From: Hydractinia symbiolongicarpus
Taxonomy: Eukaryota; Cnidaria; Hydrozoa; Anthoathecata; Hydractiniidae
NCBI RefSeq assembly: GCF_029227915.1
Contig: NC_079881.1
Coordinates: 5,518,001-5,582,000, forward strand
Reading direction: 5' to 3'
DNA length: 64,000 bases
Under the pieces are notes generated by a model that ran no database searches, was not told the origin of the DNA, and saw only the letters and a list, made by a program, of their open reading frames with translations. This document shows, in pieces, positions 35,657-48,500 of this stretch; within the stretch, counting starts at the first letter, position 1, and each line of letters begins with the position of its first letter. The position numbers and the translations under genes were made by a program.

Positions 35657-37271
35657 ATCAAGTTCAGAGAGCACAGAAAACGAATACAAAAAGTTGTATC
35701 CACAAGGTTCCAGCCCTGCTCAGTTTTATGGTACCGCCAAGGTTCACAAGATACCACCTAATTCTACAGTAGCTGACGATTTACCATCACGACCCATCAT
35801 ATCGAATATCGGATCTGCTACTTACAACACATCAAACTACCTCGCGAAATCTTTAACACCGCTGACAAAGTCAACATATACTACTGAAAGCTTTTTAGAT
35901 TTTATATTATCATTGAAAGGAGAAAAGATACCTCATAATTACAAACTAGTACCTTTTGACGTCACTAGTTTATTCACCAACGTTCCGTTGGAACAAAAGA
36001 TAGACATAATATTGCAAAAGATATATGCTGAAAAAGTTATAGAAACAAAAATTAAGCGAGAGGAAATGAAACATCTATTAATATCATGTACAAAACATGT
36101 ACATTTCAGTGTTAACAACCAACTTATATTCAGGTAGATGGTGTAGCAATGGGCTCGCCTCTAGGACCAGTCCTAGCATATCTTCATGGTTGAGTTGGAG
36201 AATGAAATAGTCCCAAAATTAGAAAATTCAGTAAAATTTTGGAAGAAATATGTAGATGACACTGTTAATGAAAACCAGATAAACAATGTGCTGATCACAC
36301 TTAATAGTTACCATGCGAATATCCAGTGAACATATGAAGTTAAAAACGATAACTACATAGCCTTTCTTGATGTAAAAACACATCTATTTATCGAAAAGAC
36401 ACGAACACTGACATATAAATGCACTAGAATTCATCTGCATCACGCCCATGGAAAGTTGAAACGGTTAAATGGTTGGTGTTGAGAGCGTTTAATATATGCT
36501 CTTAATCACAAGATCTGAAATACGAACTAAATCACTTAAAAAATGTGTTTATAAAAAACTTATCCCGAAGCAGTTGTATCTAATGTAATTAATAACACAC
36601 AGCAAAATTTCAACATTCAAAATGCCGACACTGTTTCTGAAGAAGACACCAATGAATCTCCAATAACACCTTTCATGGTTTTTATTCTGTCAAGTCTGGC
36701 TACGGAAAATAAATAAGGTTAATTTCGTTTAAGAAAAACGAATTAGAAAATAATGGTAACTGTTTAGTAAAGCGTCTAACACTTTTAAACAGTTTCTATC
36801 AGCCAATGTCAAGCCACGCATTGCTGATCAATGTAAAATGTTATGTTTGCTATTTTCTGTGAAATAGAACCAAGGATGAACACAACATGGTGTTGTGTAC
36901 AAATATACTTGTCCGGTGGAATAGTGCGATGCTACATACATTGGTGAAACAGCCAGGAGGCTTAATGAAAGATAGACCACCAAAAACGCGATAAGAACTC
37001 TCACATCCTAAAACATTCAGTCATTGAGAATTACCAACTTGGTGAACAAAAGAACTTCAGTATTTTGATAGATAATGTTCACCACTTTAAAAAGAAAAAA
37101 ATAGCTGAGGCCATGTATATTTGTGATAACAGTCCCACGCTTAATGTACAGGGATTATCTGTTCCATTAAAATTGTTTTAAGATAAATATTATTTATAGT
37201 CAAGGGGAGGAGTGAATTTGTGCACCGCGCGGTGGACGTTACCCTCACCAACGGTATATAGTTTATATACC
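35657..37271 (+). mobile_element. Penelope-like retroelement, decayed
   Basis: Reverse transcriptase motifs appear in order: AQFYGTAKVHKIP, LPSRPIISNIGSATYN, FDVTSLFTNVPLEQ (35694-36137), then in other frames QVDGVAMGSPLGPVLA, FWKKYVDDTV (catalytic YVDD) and IAFLDVKTHL. A GIY-YIG nuclease remnant follows at about 36900-37181, including YIGE and ARRLNE-like pieces and ending LNVQGLSVPLKLF. RT plus C-terminal GIY-YIG is diagnostic of Penelope-like elements. Several frameshifts and stops break the frame. A hairpin GGTATATA-GTT-TATATACC at 37253-37271 lies just after the stop and may belong to the element's end. Confidence 0.8.
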
Positions 37272-38150
37272 TTTGGGTATGCCGTTATGTGTTATATGTT
37301 TCGTTAAGTATTGTTTTATACGTCCTCTGTGTATTGCGTAGTTGTTGAAAATTATATTTAAAAAACTTTTGAGATAATTGTAACAATTTACGTTGATAAT
37401 TGTCTTGTAGTAACAAGACGAAATATCCGTTAAAATAAAATAAAAAATGTCATCATCAATCAAACTTCTCGTATTTATTTTTATTGTGAAGTTATATACC
37501 GAATTAATATATAAGACTAATTAAGCAAGAACATATTTGTTAATATCGATCTGCTTGTGCTAAGGCACTTGCCATTGTATAACTGGATGTCAGTTGAGCT
37601 TGCTGCAATTTTTGGTTATATAAATTGGCAAAACAGTAACAGCTAGTGGATTTCAATAATCAGTTTCTTCACTAAAAAACAATTAATCTTTAAGAATCTT
37701 GCTATTAGATCACAGAAATGTTACACAAAAAAACTTTGGAAATGAATACAATTAATTTGGAAACTATGAATTTTAGGAAAAGTAATAGCAAACAGAGAAA
37801 TATATCACCTAGCAGTCATAATATGTATTGTAAAGAAACAAATAACAACAACATGATCAACACTAACATTTTATTCCAATACATGGAAAAAGAGTTTGGC
37901 AGTACTTTTAAGCTCTATCATGTGTACAGGTAGTGGCATAAAAAGACACCTTAGTCATTAAAGTTACTGCAAAAAAACTTTCATAACAAAAGAACCATCC
38001 ATTATGTAAATTCTCTTACAATTCTGCCTCAAACCACTGATGGTGATTTATATTTAATGTGGTCTGTGCTCAATGGATTTCAGGATGGACCAGGTTTCCA
38101 GTGTTTAGCTCCCATTGCTACAAAAATCTTTATGAAATGACAAACTAACT
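37272..38150. other. AT-rich non-coding stretch
   Basis: ORFs at 37463-37263 (minus) and 37718-37933 (plus) have no recognisable motif. Confidence 0.3.
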
Positions 38151-38156
38151 AGACAA

Positions 38157-38230
38157 TGGGGGGACATTGAACTTATAATCTCAAGTAGAGATGATTCAAA
38201 CGCTCTACCGACAGAGCTGCACTAAATCCA
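38157..38230 (-). repeat. tRNA-like sequence (tRNA pseudogene or SINE head)
   Basis: The minus strand reads GCAGCTCTGTCGGTAGAGCG, a good D-arm and A-box, and about 40 bases later AAGTTCAATGTCC, a weak B-box. The anticodon stem does not pair well, so a functional tRNA is unlikely. Confidence 0.4.
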
Positions 38231-39146
38231 TCATCTTTTTAAGAACTTATGGGAACACGACCTTATATTTGCTGCAATGATTTCCACAACATAGCTTAGT
38301 ACACCTTTTTTGCTTGACATGACATTCATACTCTTTTTAGAAAGATTGCAGTTCCCGAGCATTAACAAATGTAAAAATAACATTTTGCATTGGTTATAAT
38401 GTTTTGTTAGAAACAGCATCCATACTTTTACTAACAGCGCGTGAAACCGCCACAGCATTGACGCAATTCTTATATTGATTTTCACCACACAGTGTTCTGT
38501 TAAAGGCACATAAGACGTATATTGGTTCCATGGTTACAGAACTCTCATGCACACATTCGCTAAAATTTTCAAGAGGGGAAAGCAAATACACAGTTTGTGC
38601 TTGCTATCAACGACACAGTATCCATAAATTCGGCAGATTTTTTTAAAAAAAATTATATTTGGCGCACTTTTTTACATGTGTTGTAAACGACTCAGCATCC
38701 ATACATTTCTTAGATTGTTTTTCACTGATCATTCACTCGTTCGTTGTAATGTAATTAGTTTCTCCACTAAAAAACAAAACACAAAACAATAAAGTATTGA
38801 AGCAATTCTCCGGAATTTGCAGACAATACATAGAGGTCTAATAGTACTCTAAAAGATGTGTTCACATATTTCTATTTGAGGAGTCTAAAGCAATAAAAAA
38901 GCAAGGACTTACATTTACATTGTATGGATCTTCGTTTAATATTATTCTTTTACCAAAAATACAATTTAGCAAAGCAAAAAAATGAATGCCAAGATTTAAT
39001 CTAAATATAACGTAAATATTTCTTAATAACCCTAGAAGGACACTGGTCTCTGCTTCATGTACAATAAAAATATAAAGTAAAAGAACGTTTTAGTCCAAAG
39101 TAAAAGTCTGCATAACTTTTTAAACAGTTGTGTGAAAGTTTAACAA
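38231..39146. other. Non-coding region with scattered ATCCATAC motifs
   Basis: The inverse of the TATGGAT motif seen at 28.4-29.7 and 34.9-35.4 kb occurs near 38421, 38624 and 38696. No coding signal was seen. Confidence 0.3.
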
Positions 39147-39339
39147 ACATTTAAGAAATTTCCTCAAATAATTATTTTTAACGTTGCAAAAATAAGAAAT
39201 ATAAAAACATTTATATATATGCAAATAGTAATGAATGGAAACATTTAAGAAGTTTCCTCAAATAATTATTTTTTAATGCTGGAAATATATAAATAAAAAA
39301 AACCCATCTATTCATGCATGCAGATAGTAATGAATGGAA
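39147..39339 (+). repeat. Tandem duplication, units of 94 and 99 bp
   Basis: Both units begin ACATTTAAGAA, continue TTTCCTCAAATAATTATTTT and end AGTAATGAATGGAA (39147-39240 and 39241-39339), with moderate divergence. Confidence 0.8.
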
Positions 39340-40772
39340 ACTCGTTGTTCTTAATTGAAAAAAAAATTTTATATAGAAAAATCCTAGTTGGTACACATTG
39401 CATTTTTGCTGTTTTTTAGGCTGAATCAAAAAGAAAAACATTTATGTGGAGTATTTGTTCCACTAGTGCTATTGGCTTTATACCATAGGTTATAACTGTG
39501 TGCCGTTTTCATGAATACAAATAGGTCCAGAATCAATTTTTAAAAGCCAATTGCTCTTTTCAAGTACAAGTTTCAGGAATTTCATAAAGTTTCTTCGTTG
39601 ACGGTATTTTTTGGGCTTGGTGACTTGTTGATTATATTTTCAGCCTGAACACATATGTATTGGTTTTGACGCACAATCAAACACTTGCAACACTGACACT
39701 GGTCCATTGTGGCCAAAAAGTAGCGATGTATGTCACTCACTAACTGCAATGCTTGTTGATTCTTTTTTCCTTATTGCTTTATAAAAATCCAAACAATGTT
39801 TTCAATTCTGTTGACATGGTCACAAAAAGACAAATAGAAATAACAGACTTCGTAGACTACACATTCATTGAGAAAATTGTATTACATCCAGAATATTAGA
39901 GAACTCCATTTCAATTAAATTTTAACAAAGTTTTGTGATATATAGTATGATTTTCATTAAGTATATGCGGGAATATTGGAATACCATGCTTGACTCTGTA
40001 CAGTTAATCAGTTAAAGCTAAGATGTTAATGGATAACAATATAGAACCACTGAATTATGTTTCACATGAATTAAATTCCATGTGGACTATTTTTTTTTGT
40101 GGATGCCACATCGTCTGTAATCAGTTTGCAGATATTTTTTGAGCTGATTAATTAATGTGAATAACTGTTTTTTGTAGACAGACTTAGTTCAAATCAAGTG
40201 GACTTAATTTGACAATTTTTTTAAACAACAATACCATGAATTTTACCCATGCTAAACATAATTCACGGAATACAAACACTGTGATCAGTAGGAAACGCAT
40301 GTTTGGCCAATGTAGCTTTGATACACAAAGAAATATTGACATAAATTCTGTATTTTTTCTTAAAAAAAACAAAAAAATGTTCCCTGATTTTTAAAATGTA
40401 TGTTGGGTTTATAGTTAACGGACTAGTTTTTATGTGTCTTGAGCCATCGTGACAACGTTTTGCAAAATAGAAAATGTTTGGTGGCTAATCCTGCTGGAAA
40501 AGGTTTTAATATGGTGTAGTTATTTCGTGCTTTTTTCACCGCTACTTGTGAGATTTTAAAATATATGTTCAGGTAGGGGGTACAGTACATCTGAATAAAG
40601 CACTCCGCCATGATGTGTGACGGTTTAAGTGATCCAACTGGCATTCAATGTCTTATAAATAACTCAATTTTATTTGAATCGCACTTGCAGAAAACTTCTT
40701 TCTATAACAACTCAACAGAGTTTTAGTATAACGTATATCTGCACTAATCACTAGATGAATGGCAGGGTTTAA
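39340..40772. other. AT-rich stretch with no clear gene
   Basis: On the minus strand at about 39740-39490 there are short open stretches that read like protein (for example VLQVFDCASKPIHMC) in shifting frames, possibly an old pseudogene. Confidence 0.25.
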
Positions 40773-41040
40773 CTGCATTTAACGCTCAAACTGTCGTTTA
40801 ACATAGATATTGAGGTCAACATACCCATACTCATCGAAAAGGATTGGAATGAGTACTATTACAGGGAGCTGTTACAATTCAGGCATGAGCCATCTAACGA
40901 AGTGGACGGAAATGCAATAGCAATAATAAGAACTGATTCTTTACAAAACGGACAAGAAAAATTGATTGACTGGTTTGCGAAGAAGATTGAGACTGTAAAA
41001 GCAGACATTTCCTGTAAAGTTTTAAAGTGTTTAAAATAGA
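40773..41040 (+). pseudogene. 89-codon coding-like fragment, HIRAN-like
   Basis: The open frame runs without an ATG from after a stop at 40770-40772 to TAG at 41038-41040. It encodes ELLQFRHEPSNEVDGNAIAI, which resembles the R-E-P-x-N-x-x-D-x-N-A-I core of HIRAN-type domains, then an amphipathic tail DWFAKKIETVKADISCK. No start, acceptor or partner exon was found. It could be an exon fragment or part of a transposon, because a Tigger-like inverted end follows. Confidence 0.35.
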
Positions 41041-41079
41041 TATTTTAAAATTAAATGCTTATCTCTAATTTTTTGGATT

Positions 41080-41188
41080 GTACGCTAATTGAAGAGAAAA
41101 AAAGCCTATAGTTGCCATTTCGTGCAAAAAAATTTGTCCGCTCGAGTGTCCGTTAATTAAGTGTCCGCTAATTGAAGAGAATACTGTA
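41080..41188. mobile_element. End of a Tigger/pogo-like DNA transposon (possible)
   Basis: Three copies of CGCTAATTGAAGAGAA or GTCCGTTAATTAAG-like motifs lead to a terminus GAGAATACTG followed by TA. Read on the minus strand it begins CAGTATTCTCTTCAATTAGC, like Tigger/pogo ends with TA target sites. The partner end was not found. Confidence 0.4.
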
Positions 41189-41926
41189 TACATTTATTTT
41201 CAGCAGCGTTTTAAGCTCTACTCAATAAAGGCGACGGAGAAACACGGGGAAAATTTTTTTTTGTGTGTATTCACTAAGTAGATTTTTCTGCGGGCCTTAT
41301 CGACTAGTGTAGGTGCTTACACGATTTCAACTGAGTTAACTATTTTTATTCGCTAAACGACAAAATTACAAGACGAAATTTAAGCAACAAATTACACATG
41401 TAAGATGACATAAAATATAATAAGAAATAAACACTTACTAGATATATAGTGGCGTAAGCCAAGCCAACTACATGTGAGAGAAAACAACTAAAACAGATGC
41501 TGAGATACAGGACAACTCCTGTGATGTATGAAAGAAAAATTTCACTCAACAGCAAATTTAATACAAAAATGTATGTTCGACTCTGTCATTACATGTTGAA
41601 GACTGAATGCGCAGAAAAAAGATGTGCAAGATGTGCAGAAAATTTAACTAAAAATAGTACCAAAATTACAATTATTCTCTTTACATAATTAACACGGGAC
41701 AATACATCACAACACAAAACTAACAAAATGCATCTTGTTCTCCACCGCAGAGCGAACTCTACAGCAGAGCACATACGCGACACCACAAGGACAATACAAA
41801 TGACGTATCAAAATAAATGTCAATACGGCCGGAAATTCATGTAGGCTGTTGTTTTGTGAGCTACTTTACGTATCCGCACCCTAAGCAACGTTCATTTACA
41901 CATATGCGCATTAGAAAAGATAGAAT
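41189..41926. other. Non-coding stretch
   Basis: ORFs on both strands overlap each other (for example 41497-41688 and 41786-41589) and show no motif. Confidence 0.3.
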
Positions 41927-42073
41927 TATCACATTTATGTTATCTTAAAATAACTCGAGTTATCTTACAATCAAGACATTTATGTGAATATACACGCATT
42001 CCGAAATCACATTAATAGAGTTATCTTAAGATAGCACTTGTTATCTTAAAATAACTTTATTAATGTGACTTTT
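41927..42073. mobile_element. Small palindromic MITE
   Basis: The ends share TCACATT...GTTATCTTAAAATAAC in inverted orientation, and GTTATCTTAAAATAAC occurs twice with additional AGTTATCTTAAGATAGC palindromes inside. About 147 bp, without coding capacity. Confidence 0.55.
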
Positions 42074-44683
42074 GAATGCCGTAGGGCTGAGCCGAAACCA
42101 AACCATCGCGCTATCGCAATTAAAAAAGGTATTAAAATTAAAAACTTAAATTTAGAGTTAAAAACTCTAATTTAGTATTTTTAGAAAAAACAACTTTTCT
42201 TTTTTATTTCCAGATCTCCTTCCTGGTTATTTGTTGAAGTTGGATCTGTCAGGTTAACAATAACAAATTTTGAAGAGGTTTTTCTGTTTGTGTAAAATCT
42301 TTCTGACGCTATACGTTAATTATTTACTAAGGGTAATCAATTTCATTGTAGCGCGCTCTCAAAATGAGCCCTAAAAGAAAGCCAGCCCTTAGCAAAAAAT
42401 GGCTATAAATATTTCATAAGTTATTAAATGTTTCAATCCAAATATTAAATTATTACGGTTCTTGACATTCCTTTACATTTCGGGGATCGTGTGCGCGGGG
42501 TTGATGATGGGCTATGTTACGGTAATCCCCTAAAAATAAGTTAATAAAAAGGGAGAAGAAAAACGCGAATGGTCTGAAAAAGATCCTGAATCTAAACATA
42601 GCTCTTGATAAACGTAGGTCTCTTTTAATGTGTTTCTTTGTGAACTAAAAAATCTCACTATAGGAGTCTCAAAGGCTCTTTATAGGAGAACAGAGGTTTC
42701 TACTGTTACATGTATGTTAGCAATTTATTATGTATAAATATGCCTCAGGGTAAGATATCAAAGTTTCCAATAATCTGTTAGGTTTACTGAATTTTGTTTG
42801 ATCTGACCTACATACTAACTATGAGTATAGCCTAACGCAACTATGACATCATAACCATTGAAACTTTAAATTGCTTCTAGTCAACATTAGAGTAAAAATA
42901 AATAATAAAAACATGTCTGTCATGTCACATCATACTTCATTTTAAGTGAAAAAAATAAAAAAAAAAGTTTGACCTTTGTTTCCCATTACCGCGAACGTTT
43001 GTCTGTTTTATAAAAATAATGTTTTGAGTAAAAAATTTTGGAATGAATTTCTCTACAAATTGTCATTTTGCTCGATATTCAGCAAATTATAAAGTGTAAC
43101 CTTTCTGGAGTATGGCATTGAAAAATAGGTGCAACTTACACTCGTTTTTCCGTAGTATATTTCGTGCACATTAACCAATCACAGAAAAACTTAACCACAT
43201 AAGAATATAAAAACCATTTCCGTTAAGGTGGATTTCCACTTAAAATCAAACAAATCGAAAAAAAACAATAAAAATACTGAAATTTGATTAAATATCTGCT
43301 AATTATTTTGTTTTTAAAATTTTTTTTTCCTGAAAGTTGACTGGCTTTAAACCTTTCTGCTTTCTTAGCATTGAAATAATCCACTCCGCCGCTATTCCTT
43401 TGCAGGCTTAATTTTGTTTTAAAAAGATTTAATCTTTGACGTCAGTTAACTAGAGAATTGATATTAAAACTGGCTGAACTGACTTGAACAACGCTCAATC
43501 AATAGTCATGACTATGCCAAACCTACAATCTTGGGCGACGTTTTTGGTTATAAAATATGGTGTAGGTAGGACCAGCTCATACACGTTGTTAACATTTCTG
43601 AAAGTACTGAGAGAAAAAGATATTTTTATTTTCCCATTTTTTGCTAAAATTGACCCAGTCCCAAGTCATTTAACGTACAAAACGCCTCAGATTATTCTGA
43701 TAACTCCAGCATTCATTTTATCAAATCACTTTCTCGAGTCTCTTGAACTTTCGTTAATACTTCATGGAGAAAGACATAAACAGAAAAATAACTGATACAA
43801 ATATAATCTGATTTCTAACATATATACATTGTGCTTTTAAACAATTTTGGCAGAGCTACATATCAGTCCAGAACCTTTAGGACTGTGAAATATTTCTGCC
43901 AAGTAATTGTAAAAAATGTTTAGTAAAATAAAAAAAATAATAAACCTTTGTAAATAAGCAAAATAGAAAGAAAATAAAACACTTCAACACTACAAAACAA
44001 AAGTAAGTTCAAATAAAAAAGATATCGTTCTAAATTTTAAACACTTTCTAGTCAAAACAGTGATTTTATATATGTCCTTTTTGTTTTTCGACCAATAACA
44101 GCCTTGACAAATTGTGCACTTAATAAGGTTCAGCATAATTAACGTAATATATATCTACGATATCTCCAAAATTACATAAGATGTAAACTACATTTATTAA
44201 AACGCTTAAAAACGTATTTGTCCGAATCATGCTACTAGACACAAAAAGTTATTAAACAAAACAAAGAAGCACGACATTTTATAGTTTGTTACCACTTGCT
44301 ATTTTAATATAACGCAGTAAAAAAAAGAGGTAATTCAGCACGTCTTTTATCTCATTTTCTTTTCCGCTTCCCTTCCACCCTCTCATTAGCGCTCAGGCTG
44401 TCAAATAGTATAACGCTTTCTAAACGAAGTATAATACAGCTAGTTATTTATATACTAGTTTATACTTCATGCATTTTTAGCACAAAGTGTAGATTATGAA
44501 CGATTAGTTAGTGCAACACTCCAGTTCTATAAAACATCGCCTAAAAATTTTCTAAAGAGATTCTATTTCGTCGCAATTTTTTTTTATACGCCGGTTTTTA
44601 CAACGGGAAATGTAATTGTTTTGTTATGAATTGGTGTATTGGTATTATTTTGTTTTAATCTGCAACATTTTTTAAAAAATTAG
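42074..44683. other. AT-rich region
   Basis: The longest ORF (43484-43795, about 103 codons) has no recognisable domain, and its only ATG-initiated version begins inside it. No RNA gene was seen. Confidence 0.3.
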
Positions 44684-44959
44684 GGTGATAAGAATGCACG
44701 AAAAAAACTTCGATATTTCGACTTACAAGAACACCGTCAAGGAATATTAGAGCCAGTATTAAACACTGCAGGACCTCTGAAGCAAGTTATATATATCCTA
44801 ACATGGGGAGCAATGATTAGTGCATATTATAGTATCAGGATACGAAATTGTAGGAATCCCGCAATCCCCCCTTGCCTCTGCATTCCACCACGCCACACGC
44901 ATATCGATGTTAAAAATTCCCAATTAGAAATATTGTCGTCCCAAAGTTTACAAAATTAA
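44684..44959 (+). CDS. Exon-like open frame, function unknown
   Basis: Ninety-one codons follow an acceptor-like TTTTTTAAAAAATTAG and end in TAA at 44957-44959. The first half (KKLRYFDLQEHRQGILEPVL then NTAGPLKQVIYIL) has balanced composition unlike chance AT-rich ORFs. The second half includes PAIPPCLCIPPRHTH. No partner exon was identified and no family recognised. Confidence 0.3.
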   Translation, partial: GDKNARKKLRYFDLQEHRQGILEPVLNTAGPLKQVIYILTWGAMISAYYSIRIRNCRNPAIPPCLCIPPRHTHIDVKNSQLEILSSQSLQN

Positions 44960-45427
44960 AGATAATCTTTGAAGCTCAAAAATAAACAACTTAGCTTTGG
45001 TCTAATTTAGGTAACGCAGTAGTGTTCATCTTATTAGCGTATAGATATTTAAAAATATAAAAAATCAAACAAAAACAATAGGGATAATACTAATGATTTG
45101 TCAAACTACAGAGTACCACTGTTTATTCAACATGCTGTCGTCGAGTGTTTATTGTAGCCTCTTTGCAATGGTTGTTGGTTTTCGACTAGTGACTTACACG
45201 AAAGTCAAGCTAATGGCGGGGGAAAATGTATGATCACTGAGGACAAAAACAACAAACTTAAATCATCTTAAATATCACACTGGACATCCAAATACAAATG
45301 ACAGAAAAGTCCCATATATAGCTTTATTACCCAGGTAAAGGGCGGCATGTCATTGGTTACAACTTACGTCATAGCGGGCAATAGCAACCGTGTTTAAAGT
45401 TTTAATAATCCATATAACAACGTATTA
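44960..45427. other. Left flank of satellite array B
   Basis: No gene was seen. It shows no convincing similarity to the right flank of array A. Confidence 0.35.
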
Positions 45428-45556
45428 CTATTATTGTATTACTGAATACTACAAGGTATTACAGTGTACTACTGAATACTACAAAGTATTACAGTGTATT
45501 ACCGAATACTACAAGGTATTACAGTATATTACTGAATACTACAAGGTATTACAGTA

Positions 45557-48500
45557 TATTACTGAATACTACAAGGTATTACAGTATATTACCGAATACT
45601 ACAAGGTATTACAGTGTACAACTGAATACTACAAAGTATTACAGTGTATTACCGAATACTACAAGGTATTACAGTGTATTACTGAATACTACAAGGTATT
45701 ACAGTGTACAACTGAATACTACAAATATTACAGTGTATTACCGAATACTACAAGGTATTACAGTGTATTACTGAATACTACAAAGTATTACAGTGTATTA
45801 CCGAATACTACAAGGTATTACAGTGTACAACTGAATACTACAAAGTATTACAGTGTATTACCGAATACTACAAGGTATTACAGTATACTACTGAATACTA
45901 CAAGGTATTACAGTGTATTAACGAATACTACAAGGTATTACAGTATATTACTGAATACTACAAGGTATTACAGTATATTACTGAATACTACAAGGTATTA
46001 CAGTGTATTACCGAATACTACAAGGCATTACAGTATATTACTGAATACTACAAGGTATTACAGTGTACTACTGAATACTACAAAGTATTACAGTGTATTA
46101 CCGAATACTACAAGGTATTACAGTATATTACTGAATACTACAAGGTATTACAGTATATTACCGAATACTACAAGGTATTACAGTGTACAACTGAATACTA
46201 CAAAGAATTACAGTGTATTACCGAATACTACAAGGTATTACAGTGTATTACTGAATACTACAAGGTATTACAGTGTACAACTGGATACTACAAATATTAC
46301 AGTGTATTACCGAATACTACAAGGTATTACAGTGTATTACTGAATACTACAAAGTATTACAGTGTATTACCGAATACTACAAGGTATTACAGTGTATTAC
46401 TGAATACTACAAAGTATTACAGTGTATTACCGAATACTACAAGGCATTACAGTATATTACTGAATACTACAAGGTATTACAGTGTACTACTGAATACTAC
46501 AAAGTATTACAGTGTATTACCGAATACTACAAGGTATTACAGTGTATTACTGAATACTACAAGGTATTACAGTATATTACCGAATACTACAAGGTATTAC
46601 AGTGTACAACTGAATACTACAAAGTATTACAGTGTATTACCGAATACTACAAGGTATTACAGTGTATTACTGAATACTACAAGGTATTACAGTGTACAAC
46701 TGAATACTACAAATATTACAGTGTATTACCGAATACTACAAGGTATTACAGTGTATTACTGAATACTACAAAGTATTACAGTGTATTACCGAATACTACA
46801 AGGTATTACAGTATATTACTGAATACTACAAGGTATTACAGTGTATTACTGAATACTACAAAGTATTACAGTGTATTACCGAATACTACAAGGTATTACA
46901 GTATATTACTGAATACTACAAGGTATTACAGTGTATTACCGAATACTACAAGGCATTACAGTATATTACTGAATACTACAAGGTATTACAGTGTACTACT
47001 GAATACTACAAAGTATTACAGTGTATTACTGAATACTACAAGGTATTACAGTATATTACTGAATACTACAAGGTATTACAGTATATTACCGAATATTACA
47101 AGGTATTACAGTGTACAACTGAATACTACAAAGTATTACAGTGTATTACCGAATACTACAAGGTATTACAGTGTATTACTGAATACTACAAGGTATTACA
47201 GTGTACAACTGAATACTACAAATATTACAGTGTATTACCGAATACTACAAGGTATTACAGTGTATTACTGAATACTACAAAGTATTACAGTGTATTACCG
47301 AATACTACAAGGTATTACAGTATATTACTGAATACTACAAGGTATTACAGTGTATTACCGAATACTACAAGGTTTTACAGTGTATTACTGAATACTACAA
47401 AGTATTACAGTGTATTACCGAATACTGCAAGGCATTACAGTATATTACTGAATACTACAAGGTATTACAGTGTACTACTGAATACTACAAAGTATTACAG
47501 TGTATTACCGAATACTACAAGGTATTACAGTGTATTACTGAATACTACAAAGTATTACAGTGTATTACCGAATACTACAAGGTATTACAGTATATTACTG
47601 AATACTACAAGGTATTACAGTGTATTACCGAATACTACAAGGCATTACAGTATATTACTGAATACTACAAGGTATTACAGTGTACTACTGAATACTACAA
47701 AGTATTACAGTGTATTACCGAATACTACAAGGTATTACAGTATATTACTGAATACTACAAGGTATTACAGTATATTACTGAATACTACAAGGTATTACAG
47801 TATATTACCGAATACTACAAGGTATTACAGTGTACAACTGAATACTACAAAGTATTACAGTGTATTACCGAATACTACAAGGTATTACAGTGTATTACTG
47901 AATACTACAAGGTATTACAGTGTACAACTGAATACTACAAATATTACAGTGTATTACCGAATACTACAAGGTATTACAGTGTATTACTGAATACTACAAA
48001 GTATTACAGTGTATTACCGAATACTACAAGGTATTACAGTATATTACTTAATACTACAAGGTATTACTGAATACTACAAAGTATTACAGTGTATTACCGA
48101 ATACTACAAGGCATTACAGTATATTACTGAATACTACAAGGTATTACAGTGTACTACTGAATACTACAAAGTATTACAGTGTATTACCGAATACTACAAG
48201 GTATTACAGTGTATTACTGAATACTACAAGGTATTACAGTATATTACCGAATACTACAAGGTATTACAGTGTACAACTGAATACTACAAAGTATTACAGT
48301 GTATTACCGAATACTACAAGGTATTACAGTGTATTACTGAATACTACAAGGTATTACAGTGTACAACTGAATACTACAAATATTACAGTGTATTACCGAA
48401 TACTACAAGGTATTACAGTGTATTACTGAATACTACAAAGTATTACAGTGTATTACCGAATACTACAAGGTATTACAGTATATTACTGAATACTACAAGG

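Noticed and set aside
41497-41786. Overlapping ORFs on both strands
   Set aside because: They are mirror frames of the same AT-rich DNA, with no motif on either strand.
15700-45430. The outer flanks (right of array A, left of array B) as homologous ends of one element
   Set aside because: Only a few scattered matches (for example GCAACCGT) were seen when aligned inverted; not enough to claim a shared end.
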